NCBI GenBank assembly: GCA_033722675.1
Contig: JAWVYO010000107.1
Coordinates: forward strand, 1 to 7,576
DNA length: 7,576 nucleotides
From: DATHYU01 sp033722675
GTDB taxonomy: Bacteria; Actinomycetota; Acidimicrobiia; Spongiisociales; UBA11373
Direction of reading: 5' to 3'
The notes below the pieces were generated by a model that had not been told where the DNA came from, did not search any database, and worked only from the letters and a program-made list of their open reading frames with translations. Positions 1-5,365 of the stretch are shown here, piece after piece (position 1 is the stretch's first letter; every line of letters begins with the position of its first letter). A program made the position numbers and the translations under genes.

Positions 1-1164
1 GAGGTCGACTTCGAGGACCCGCACCTGAACCTTGTCCCCGACGGAGACGATTTCGGAGGGGTGGCTGACGTGCTGCCACGACAGCTCGGAGACGTGGACG
101 AGCCCGTCCATGCCGCCGAGGTCGACGAAGGCACCGAAGTTGACCACCGAGGACACCGTTCCTTCACGGACCTCGCCGGGCTTCAGGTCGTCGAGGAAGG
201 CCTGCCGCTGCTCGGCCTGCTCCTCCTCGAGGTAGGCGCGGCGGGACAGGACCACGTTGTTGCGGTTCTTGTCGAGCTCGATGACCTTCGCCTCGAGGGG
301 GTTGCCGACGTAGGGGTGCAGGTCGCGGACCCGGCGGAGCTCGACGAGCGAGGCCGGCAGGAAGCCGCGCAGCCCGATGTCGACGATGAGGCCGCCCTTG
401 ACGACCTCGATGACGGTCCCGGTGACGGTGCCGCCCTCCTCCATGACCTTCTCGATGCGGCCCCAGGCGCGCTCGTACTGGGCGCGCTTCTTGGAGAGGA
501 TGAGGCGTCCGTCCTGATCCTCCATCTGGAGGACGAGGGTCTCCACCTCGTCGCCGAGGGAGACGATCTCGCCCGGGTCCACGTTGTTGCGGATCGACAG
601 CTCGTTGGCCGGGATCACGCCCTCGGACTTGTAGCCGATGTCGACGAGCACCTCGTCGTGGTCGATGCGGACGACCGTGCCGGTGACGAGGCTGCCCTCG
701 GAGAACTCCACGACGGTCTTCTCGACGGCGGCGGCGAAATCCTCCTCGCTGAGGTCGCTCGGCAGCTCGCCGATCTCCTTGATCGCCTCGGCGGGCGACT
801 GGGCCACGAGCTTGTCGGCGGGGTCGTCGCTCAGGGGGACGTCCTCCGCGGCGACGGGCACGAGGGGGTCGAGGTCGCTCTCGGCGTCCTCGGACGCGGC
901 GTCCTCGGCGGGAGCCTCGTCCGTCGGGGCCGCCTCGTCGGTGGCGGCCTCCTCGGTGGCGGCCTCGGGGGCGACAGCCTCGTCGGTGGCGTCGGTGGTC
1001 TCGTCCTGCGGCTCGGCGGCCGCCTCGGGCTCGGCCACCGCGCCGTTCTCGGCGGCGGCGTCGGCCGTGGTCTCCTCGGCTGCGGCGGTGTCGGCCTCGG
1101 GCTCGACGTCCACCTTCGCCTTCGCGTCCGCCTCGGCGGGCGCGGTCATCGAATCATCGGTCAT
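1..1164 (-). CDS. rpsA: 30S ribosomal protein S1, 3' end outside the window
   Basis: S1 binds mRNA on the 30S subunit through tandem OB-fold S1 domains and helps place transcripts for initiation. The 388 residues seen here hold an acidic extension (about 1-140), S1 domain 1 (about 155-227, with DIGYKSEGVIPANELS and the ILSKKRAQYERAW stretch after it), domain 2 (about 243-312, with VVKGGLIVDIGLRGFLPASL and LDKNRNNVVLSRRA) and most of domain 3 (from about 329, NFGAFVDLGGMDGLVHVSEL). These match the M. tuberculosis RpsA pattern nearly word for word; the remaining domain or domains and the C-terminal tail lie beyond base 1. The start at 1164 is chosen because AGGAG (1177-1181) lies 12 bases upstream, which is rather far; an in-frame ATG at 1149 is the alternative and would be further still. 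The gene follows polA in the same direction after 108 bp. The long N-terminal extension is unusual: mycobacterial S1 has only about 20 residues before the corresponding point. Confidence 0.97.
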   Translation of the reverse strand, partial: MTDDSMTAPAEADAKAKVDVEPEADTAAAEETTADAAAENGAVAEPEAAAEPQDETTDATDEAVAPEAATEEAATDEAAPTDEAPAEDAASEDAESDLDPLVPVAAEDVPLSDDPADKLVAQSPAEAIKEIGELPSDLSEEDFAAAVEKTVVEFSEGSLVTGTVVRIDHDEVLVDIGYKSEGVIPANELSIRNNVDPGEIVSLGDEVETLVLQMEDQDGRLILSKKRAQYERAWGRIEKVMEEGGTVTGTVIEVVKGGLIVDIGLRGFLPASLVELRRVRDLHPYVGNPLEAKVIELDKNRNNVVLSRRAYLEEEQAEQRQAFLDDLKPGEVREGTVSSVVNFGAFVDLGGMDGLVHVSELSWQHVSHPSEIVSVGDKVQVRVLEVDL

Positions 1165-1176
1165 TGGTTTCGGTCA

Positions 1177-1181
1177 CTCCT
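1177..1181 (-). promoter_or_regulatory. Shine-Dalgarno site of rpsA
   Basis: AGGAG, 12 bases before the ATG at 1164. It is the only good match to the 16S rRNA 3' end near the rpsA start, and it supports 1164 over the internal ATG at 1149. Confidence 0.6.
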
Positions 1182-1222
1182 AGAACATGAAGCTCTCGCG
1201 GTCGCCGCGCGCACGAGGCACG

Positions 1223-1264
1223 GGGAGCGAGGCAGCGCCAGCGTACCACAGCGGTCCCGCTCCC
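1223..1264 (-). other. 7-bp inverted repeat in the polA-rpsA interval
   Basis: GGGAGCG (1258-1264 on the minus strand) and CGCTCCC (1223-1229) are perfect complements separated by 28 bases, just after the polA stop codon. The arms enclose the putative rpsA -10. It could form a stem in a read-through polA transcript, but there is no U-tract and the loop is long, so it is not called a terminator. Confidence 0.3.
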
Positions 1265-1266
1265 AA
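1240..1266 (-). promoter_or_regulatory. Possible rpsA promoter between polA and rpsA
   Basis: On the minus strand TTGGGA (1261-1266) is followed after 15 bases by TACGCT (1240-1245), preceded by TGTGG. The -10 fits the TANNNT pattern of actinobacterial housekeeping promoters, while the -35 matches TTGACA at four of six positions and the spacing is short. It would give a leader of roughly 70 bases before rpsA. A separate promoter would be expected because ribosomal protein S1 is needed at far higher levels than Pol I. This is a visual match only. Confidence 0.35.
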
Positions 1267-1272
1267 CGCCCC

Positions 1273-3909
1273 TCAGGCCTTGGCGTCGCCGAGCGTGGTG
1301 CCCGTGCCGACGTCCACCCGGAGCGGGACGTCGAGCTCGACGATCCCCTCCATGATCTCGCGGGTGAGGTCGACCGCCGCCTCCACCTCGTCGTCGGGTG
1401 CCTCGATCACCAACTCGTCGTGCACCTGCAGCAGCATGGCGGTGCGCATCCCACGGGCCTCCAGCTCGTCCTGGAGGGCGATCATCGCCTTCTTGATGAT
1501 GTCGGCGGCGGATCCCTGGATCGGGGCGTTGAGGGCCATGCGCTCCCCCATCTGGCGGACCCGGTAGTTGCCCGATGACAGCTCCGGTAGATAGCGGCGA
1601 CGGCCCAGCAGCGTCGTCGTGTACCCCTCGTTGCGGGCCCGTTCGACGATCCCCTCCATGAAGGCGCCGACCTCGGGGAACTGGGCGAAGTAGGCGTCCA
1701 TGTGCTCCTGCGCCTCGTCGGTGCCGATCTCCAGCCGTTGGGCGAGCCCGTACGCCTCCATGCCGTAGAGCAGGCCGAAGTTGATGACCTTGGCGCGACG
1801 CCGCAGGTCGGGATCGACGTCGTCGACCGGCACGTCCCACACGCGGGCGGCGGTGGCCGTGTGGATGTCCTGGCCCGTCGTGAAGGCCTCCACCAGCCCG
1901 GGATCACCGCTCAGATGGGCGAGGATCCGCAACTCGATCTGGCTGTAGTCGGCGACGACGAACCGGTGCTCCGGGGCTGCCACGAAGGCCCGGCGGATCG
2001 TCCGCCCCTCCTCGGAACGGACCGGGATGTTCTGCATGTTCGGTCGTTCCGACGAGATGCGGCCCGTCGCGGCGCCCGTCTGGTTGAAGACGCAGTGGAT
2101 CCGCCCGTCGGGAGCCACGAGGGGCAGCAGCCCGTCGACGTAGGTGGAGCGAAGCTTCTCGAGCTCGCGATAGCGGAGCAGCTGCTCGGCGATGGGGTGC
2201 TCGTCGGCCAGCTTCTCGAGGACCGACGCGTCGGTGGAGGGCGCCCCCTTCGGCGTCTTCTTCGTGACCGGCAGTCCGAGCCGCTCGAAGAGCACCTCCC
2301 GCAGCTGGAGCGTCGAGTTGACGTTGAAGGGCTCGCCGGCGGCGTCGTAGATCTGCTTCTCCAGCGTGGCGAGGCGGTCGCGCAGCGACTCCCGGAGCTC
2401 CTCGAGGTACGCCGTGTCGACGGCGATGCCCTCCACCTCCATGAGCGCCAGGACCCGGGCGAGCGGCAACTCGATGCCCTCGAACAGCTCCCGGCTGCCG
2501 CGGGCGTCCAGCTGCTCGGTGAGGGGCTCCACGAGGCGGGCGATCGCCACCGCGCGGCGCCCGGCGGCCTCGAGATCCGGACCGCTCCCCTCGAAGTCGA
2601 AGGCGCCCTGGGCGCCGCCGCCCCCGGCGTCGGCCTCCTCGGCGGGCTCGATCTCGAGCCCCAGCACCCGGCCGGCGAGGTCGTGGAGGTCGGGCGCGCG
2701 CTCCGCCGGGTTGATCACGTAGCCGGCGAGGGCGGTGTCGAAGGCGAGGCCCCGGAACCCCAGGTCCGCCTCGAACAGGGCCCGCATGAGCCGCTTGCCG
2801 TCGTGGAGCGCCTTCGGCACGTCGGGGTCGGCGAGGGCGTCGGCGATCGGCCCGAGATCCTCGGCCGTCACGAAGGTCGCAGCCTCGTCCTCGGCGGCCA
2901 CGGCGACGCCGACGAGATCGCCCTCGGCGTCCCAGACGGGTTCGAGCGCCAGCGTCCCCTCGACGAGGGCGGCCACGCTGTCCTCGCTGCGGGCCGTGGA
3001 GACCTCCACCTCGAGCACGGCGTCGGGGCTCGCCTCCGCGGCGCCGCCCACCTCCTGGAGGCGCTGCCACAGCGACCGGAAGGCCAGGGCGTCGAACACC
3101 TCCCGCACCTCGCCCGGGTCCCAGGGCTCCAGCCGCAGGTCCTCGGGCGTGACGTCCACCTCCACGTCGTCGAGGAGCCGGGACAGCCGGCGGTTCAGGA
3201 ACACCTGGTCGCGGTACTCGGCCAGGTTCTCCTTCAGCTTCGGCGTCTGCTCCTCCAGGTGCTCGTAGATGCCCTCGAGGCTGCCGTATCCGGCGACGAG
3301 CTTCGTGGCCGTCTTCTCCCCCACCCCCGGCACGCCCGGCAGGTTGTCCGAGGAGTCCCCCCGGAGCGCCGCGTAGTCGACGTACTGCTCCGGCCGCACG
3401 CCGTACCGCTCCTCCACGTAGGAGGGGTCGACGACGATCGTGTCGGAGATGCCCCGCCGGGTGTAGTACACGCGGACCGGGCCGCCGACCACCTGGAACG
3501 AATCGCGGTCGCCGGTGACGATGAGCACGTCCCAGCCGTCCTCGGCCGCGTCCTTCGCCAGTGTGGCGATCACGTCGTCGGCCTCGAAGCCCGGCGCCTC
3601 CACCTGGGTGAACCGCAGGGCGTCGGCGACCTCGCGCATGAGCGGCAGCTGGGAGCGGAACAGGTCCGGCGCGGCCTCGCGCTGCGCCTTGTACTCCGGG
3701 AACTCCTCGGAACGGAAGGTCTTCTCCGGGGTGTCCCAGCAGACCGCGAGGGCATCGGGATGCTCGTCGCCGAGCAGCTTGATGATCATCGACGTGAACC
3801 CGAACACCGCGTTCGTGACGCGACCGTCCGGGGTCGCCAGGTCGGTGGGGAGGGCGTAGAAGGCGCGGTAGGCCAGCGAATGGCCGTCGAGGAGGGCGAG
3901 TTTCGGCAT
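1273..3909 (-). CDS. polA: DNA polymerase I
   Basis: Repair polymerase that fills gaps and removes RNA primers of Okazaki fragments. At 878 residues it is close to the usual bacterial length. The 5'-nuclease domain (about 1-290) is intact: D8, the E109/D111/D112 cluster in FEADDV, D134 and D136 in GDRDS, D185 and D188 in GDSSDN, then the helix-hairpin-helix GVPGVGEKTATKL. The middle domain (about 300-470) has the proofreading fold but not its catalytic residues: the DxE position reads LALEP and no YxxxD is found, although FDTALAGYVIN survives. The polymerase domain (about 480-878) has motif A (D654 in VVADYSQIELR), motif B (R703, K707, F711, Y715) and motif C (H830, D831, E832). Loss of 3'-5' exonuclease residues is familiar in actinobacterial Pol I. 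The start at 3909 gives the canonical N-terminus; no clear Shine-Dalgarno precedes it, and the upstream coiled-coil gene ends 23 bp away, so the two are probably co-transcribed. Confidence 0.99.
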   Translation of the reverse strand: MPKLALLDGHSLAYRAFYALPTDLATPDGRVTNAVFGFTSMIIKLLGDEHPDALAVCWDTPEKTFRSEEFPEYKAQREAAPDLFRSQLPLMREVADALRFTQVEAPGFEADDVIATLAKDAAEDGWDVLIVTGDRDSFQVVGGPVRVYYTRRGISDTIVVDPSYVEERYGVRPEQYVDYAALRGDSSDNLPGVPGVGEKTATKLVAGYGSLEGIYEHLEEQTPKLKENLAEYRDQVFLNRRLSRLLDDVEVDVTPEDLRLEPWDPGEVREVFDALAFRSLWQRLQEVGGAAEASPDAVLEVEVSTARSEDSVAALVEGTLALEPVWDAEGDLVGVAVAAEDEAATFVTAEDLGPIADALADPDVPKALHDGKRLMRALFEADLGFRGLAFDTALAGYVINPAERAPDLHDLAGRVLGLEIEPAEEADAGGGGAQGAFDFEGSGPDLEAAGRRAVAIARLVEPLTEQLDARGSRELFEGIELPLARVLALMEVEGIAVDTAYLEELRESLRDRLATLEKQIYDAAGEPFNVNSTLQLREVLFERLGLPVTKKTPKGAPSTDASVLEKLADEHPIAEQLLRYRELEKLRSTYVDGLLPLVAPDGRIHCVFNQTGAATGRISSERPNMQNIPVRSEEGRTIRRAFVAAPEHRFVVADYSQIELRILAHLSGDPGLVEAFTTGQDIHTATAARVWDVPVDDVDPDLRRRAKVINFGLLYGMEAYGLAQRLEIGTDEAQEHMDAYFAQFPEVGAFMEGIVERARNEGYTTTLLGRRRYLPELSSGNYRVRQMGERMALNAPIQGSAADIIKKAMIALQDELEARGMRTAMLLQVHDELVIEAPDDEVEAAVDLTREIMEGIVELDVPLRVDVGTGTTLGDAKA

Positions 3910-3932
3910 CGCCGCCGATGGTAGAGGCGGAC

Positions 3933-4205
3933 CTACCCGAGCTTGTCGAGGAGCTCCAGGCGCTTCGCCTCCAGCGCCTCGATCTTCCCGTCGAGGTGCT
4001 CGATCTCCTGCTCGAAGCGGGCGACGTCCTGAGACGTGATGCGTGCCTCGTCCCGGTCCAGCGCCGACCCTCCGGCGGCGTCGCGCTGCGCGTCGTCGTC
4101 GATGTGGCGGAGCATGTCCAACTCGCCCACGGCCATGCGGCGCTCCTCACGGAGGCGCTCCAGCTCGTCGAGGATCTTCAGGAGGCGGCGTTCGGTACGG
4201 CCCAT
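3933..4205 (-). CDS. Small coiled-coil protein of unknown function upstream of polA
   Basis: A 90-residue charged protein that I do not recognise. Residues about 4-35 form a helix rich in Leu, Glu and Arg with heptad-like spacing. Residues 36-57 are a polar Asp/Ala/Gly linker, and residues 58-89 form a second amphipathic helix (FEQEIEHLDGKIEALEAKRL). This predicts an antiparallel helical hairpin or a dimeric coiled coil. There is no signal peptide, membrane segment, cysteine or catalytic motif. The gene stops (TAG) 23 bp before polA and diverges from the tRNA gene over only 34 bp, so it probably heads the transcript that includes polA. The ATG at 4205 has no strong ribosome-binding site; the leader may be very short. 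The start-to-stop helical pattern makes it a believable gene. A role linked to Pol I is only a guess from position. Confidence 0.75.
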   Translation of the reverse strand: MGRTERRLLKILDELERLREERRMAVGELDMLRHIDDDAQRDAAGGSALDRDEARITSQDVARFEQEIEHLDGKIEALEAKRLELLDKLG

Positions 4206-4222
4206 GGATGCCGGCCACGCGG

Positions 4223-4262
4223 GTCTACCATCGCGGTGCGCCGGGATGGCGGAATGGTAGAC
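4223..4262. repeat. 9-bp perfect inverted repeat spanning the tRNA start
   Basis: GTCTACCAT (4223-4231) upstream of the tRNA is the exact reverse complement of ATGGTAGAC (4254-4262) in the D-arm, with 22 bases between. The left arm contains the putative -10 of the tRNA gene. It also lies in the upstream region of the divergent coiled-coil gene. Confidence 0.6.
4226..4231 (+). promoter_or_regulatory. Possible -10 element of the tRNA-Leu gene
   Basis: TACCAT fits TANNNT and ends eight bases before the mature tRNA 5' end, which would give a very short 5' leader. No convincing -35 is visible at the expected distance (4203-4208 reads CATGGA, inside the start of the divergent gene). Confidence 0.35.
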
Positions 4263-4322
4263 GCGGCGGACTCAAAATCCGCTGGGCGCAAGCCCGTGGG
4301 GGTTCGAGTCCCCCTCCCGGTA
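4240..4322 (+). tRNA. tRNA-Leu, anticodon CAA (reads UUG)
   Basis: An 83-base class II tRNA with all arms visible. The acceptor GCCGGGA pairs with TCCCGGT. The D-stem is GCG/CGC around a loop containing TGG. The anticodon stem GCGGA/TCCGC encloses the loop CTCAAAA with anticodon CAA at 4273-4275. The long variable arm GGGC-GCAA-GCCC is typical of leucine tRNAs. The T-arm GGGGG-TTCGAGT-CCCCC is perfect, and the discriminator base is A (4322). CCA is not encoded. The first pair is G-U rather than the usual G-C. It is the only plus-strand gene seen. The last 21 bases, counting one base past the gene, recur twice downstream. Confidence 0.97.
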
Positions 4323-4330
4323 CTCGCAAG

Positions 4331-4426
4331 GCGAACCGCCATCTGCATCCGCGTGTTCCAGCCCCGATGCGGTGCCGTCGCGCAGCGCGGGCCCGAAGGG
4401 CGAAGATTCGAGTCCCCCTCCCGGTA
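4331..4426 (+). repeat. tRNA-tail repeat, unit A (96 bp)
   Basis: This unit aligns without gaps over 96 bases to unit B at 4535-4630, with 17 mismatches by hand count (about 82% identity). Its last 20 bases (4407-4426) are identical to the T-loop and 3' acceptor end of the tRNA-Leu gene (4303-4322), and the identity runs one base further. The rest is not tRNA: the 5' acceptor strand is missing and the segment where the T-stem 5' half should be (GAAGA) does not pair with CCCCC. A small stem GCCC-GAA-GGGC precedes the tail. It may be an attachment-site remnant, a duplicated tRNA-derived element or a structured RNA; the sequence does not decide. Confidence 0.8.
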
Positions 4427-4534
4427 CAGCTCACATTCCCCGGGCCGACTTCCTCGGCGGCCGAACCGCCTCGGAACAGACGCCGGTCGGCCCTCCTCCA
4501 CAGCCGGGGCCCCAACCCCGGCGCAGCCGTCTCG

Positions 4535-4630
4535 GCGAACCTCGGCCTGGATCCGCGTGATGCGGCCCCGAAGCGTTGCGATCGCGGAGCGCGCGCCCGA
4601 CGGGCGAAGGTTCGCGTCCCCCTCCCGGTA
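4535..4630 (+). repeat. tRNA-tail repeat, unit B (96 bp)
   Basis: Gapless partner of unit A. Its tRNA-like tail (4611-4630) differs from the tRNA 3' end by one base (A to C at 4615). The stem before the tail is longer here (CGCCC-GAC-GGGCG). GCGAACC at its left end (4535-4541) is the exact complement of GGTTCGC at 4609-4615, so the whole unit could close into one structure; in unit A only five of these seven pairs are possible. The spacing of the tails is 104 bp (tRNA to A) and 204 bp (A to B). Confidence 0.78.
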
Positions 4631-4653
4631 TGTCCGAGGTTCTCTCCTCTCGG

Positions 4654-4702
4654 CGGAGCGAAGCGGAGCCGTCCGGGGGGAGTACCCCGGAGCGAAGCGG
4701 AG
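4654..4702. repeat. Two copies of a 15-bp direct repeat
   Basis: CGGAGCGAAGCGGAG occurs at 4654-4668 and again at 4688-4702, 34 bp apart. Each copy is itself built of the near-repeating words GCGGA, GCGAA and GCGGA. They flank the hairpin at 4672-4691. Short repeats of this kind are common between genes in GC-rich genomes; their role is unknown. Confidence 0.75.
4672..4691. terminator. Hairpin downstream of the lipoprotein gene, possible terminator
   Basis: TCCGGGG (4672-4678) and CCCCGGA (4685-4691) form a perfect 7-bp stem with a six-base loop. It lies about 30 bases past the lipoprotein stop codon on the minus strand. No U-tract follows in either direction, which is frequent in GC-rich actinobacteria but leaves the call uncertain. 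Confidence 0.4.
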
Positions 4703-4705
4703 GGG

Positions 4706-4719
4706 GGAGGGGGGCCTCC
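4706..4719 (-). terminator. Small hairpin just after the lipoprotein stop codon
   Basis: GGAGG (4706-4710) and CCTCC (4715-4719) pair around four G's on the plus strand, directly after the stop codon of the minus-strand lipoprotein gene. Together with the 7-bp hairpin further on it may end that transcript. The run of G's (4702-4714, interrupted once by A) could also form a quadruplex on the plus strand. Confidence 0.3.
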
Positions 4720-5292
4720 TCAACAGCTGTTGTTGATCCAGCAGAGCCAGGAGGCACCGCCACGGCTGGCGACCGGTGACTCCTCCAGCGCCGATCCGAG
4801 TGACCGGGCGATCATTGGCGTGAGCCGGACGTGCACGACGGCGTCCCCGACCGTCGCCGGGAGACCGGCGCCCGTGCCCCCGGCCCCGCGAACGAGCTCG
4901 ACCTCCAGGAGTCCCTGCAACGTCGCGGCATCGGGGTCGAAGGTCGCCGCCGAAAGCGTCCCACGGACCATCTCGCCGTTCGTCGTCACGATGACCGGGA
5001 GTGGCGCGTCGGCGGCCTCCGACCCGGCGAGGGCTCCGAAGAACTCGTCGAGCGGCACCGGCGTCGTCACGACATCGCTCCCGGACCCGGTCAGGACCGC
5101 CATCACCGTGCCCGTGCCCGTCAACACTGCGTCGTAGGTGTCGGGGCCCGTGATCGAGAAGGCTCCGCCGTCCGCCGAGAACACGGCGGGCGGGAGCGGC
5201 GTCGATGCACCGTCGGCCTCCGCGTCGTCGGATCCGCCGCAGGCGGCCGCAACCAACGCGACGACCGTCAGTCCGACCAGATATCTGCGCAT
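4720..5292 (-). CDS. Predicted lipoprotein of unknown function
   Basis: A 190-residue secreted protein. Residues 1-17 are a signal peptide (two Arg, then a hydrophobic stretch) ending in VAAAC, so C18 is the likely lipidated residue that anchors the protein outside the cytoplasmic membrane. A short Gly/Ser/Asp-rich linker (19-35) leads to a region of about 120 residues with alternating hydrophobic residues suggesting beta strands (AFSITGP, YDAVLTG, PVIVTTNG, LLEVELV, AVVHVRL). I do not recognise the fold. The protein ends in WLCWINNSC, so it has two cysteines (C184, C190) at the extreme C-terminus that might form a disulfide. GAGGGG (5297-5302) four bases before the ATG supports the start. 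The gene is downstream of nadE and the small membrane ORF in the same direction, but a candidate promoter of its own precedes it. Confidence 0.87.
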   Translation of the reverse strand: MRRYLVGLTVVALVAAACGGSDDAEADGASTPLPPAVFSADGGAFSITGPDTYDAVLTGTGTVMAVLTGSGSDVVTTPVPLDEFFGALAGSEAADAPLPVIVTTNGEMVRGTLSAATFDPDAATLQGLLEVELVRGAGGTGAGLPATVGDAVVHVRLTPMIARSLGSALEESPVASRGGASWLCWINNSC

Positions 5293-5317
5293 GTGTCCCC
5301 TCGAGATCGATCCGGGG

Positions 5318-5345
5318 AGGGTACGCCCGGCCGGATCCCACGCAA
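5318..5345 (-). promoter_or_regulatory. Possible promoter of the lipoprotein gene
   Basis: TTGCGT (5340-5345 on the minus strand) and TACCCT (5318-5323) are 16 bases apart, 25 bases before the ATG at 5292. The -10 fits TANNNT; the -35 keeps only the TTG. This is a weak match by eye. Confidence 0.28.
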
Positions 5346-5365
5346 TCCGGCTCCTGTGGGCCGTC

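Larger units (their letters stand above)
4323..4719. other. Gene-free region between tRNA-Leu and the lipoprotein gene
   Basis: About 400 bp without a credible protein gene. Its contents are the two 96-bp tRNA-tail repeats, 108 bp between them with no clear feature (a partial echo of the unit's left end, GCCGAACCGCC, lies near 4460-4470), and a G-rich block with two copies of a 15-bp repeat and two hairpins. Reading frames that stay open here run straight through the tRNA and the repeats and are artefacts of GC-rich sequence. The flanking genes converge on this region, so termination signals from both sides may lie in it. Confidence 0.75.

Noticed and set aside
61..1578. Plus-strand open frame of 505 codons opposite rpsA and the end of polA
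   Set aside because: It runs through two real genes and their intergenic gap, has low-complexity Gly/Leu/Val/Asp content, and exists because S1 codons rarely give stops on the opposite strand.
1702..3924. Plus-strand open frame of 740 codons opposite polA
   Set aside because: It mirrors polA codon for codon in a GC-rich gene, is rich in Arg, Gly, Leu and Val without domain motifs, and polA is unmistakable on the other strand.
4331..4426. Second tRNA gene in repeat unit A
   Set aside because: Only the T-loop and 3' acceptor strand are tRNA-like. There is no matching 5' acceptor strand, no anticodon arm and the T-stem cannot pair.
4323..4719. Integrated mobile element or CRISPR array
   Set aside because: The intervals between repeats are only about 100-200 bp, hold no integrase or transposase, and two diverged units with unequal spacing do not make a CRISPR array.
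4721..4732. Palindrome CAACAGCTGTTG at the lipoprotein stop codon as an operator
   Set aside because: It is made of the last codons of the gene (Asn-Ser-Cys-stop), lies at the 3' end rather than at a promoter, and 12-bp symmetry alone is weak.
4043..5137. Plus-strand open frame of 364 codons across the tRNA and repeats
   Set aside because: It crosses the coiled-coil gene, a structural RNA and the repeats, and shows only Arg/Pro/Ala-rich sequence.
4178..5341. Minus-strand open frame of 387 codons through the lipoprotein region and the tRNA
   Set aside because: It reads the tRNA and both tRNA-tail repeats in antisense, giving phrases such as GRGTRTPTGLRPADFESA that are typical false proteins, and it is out of frame with the well-supported lipoprotein.
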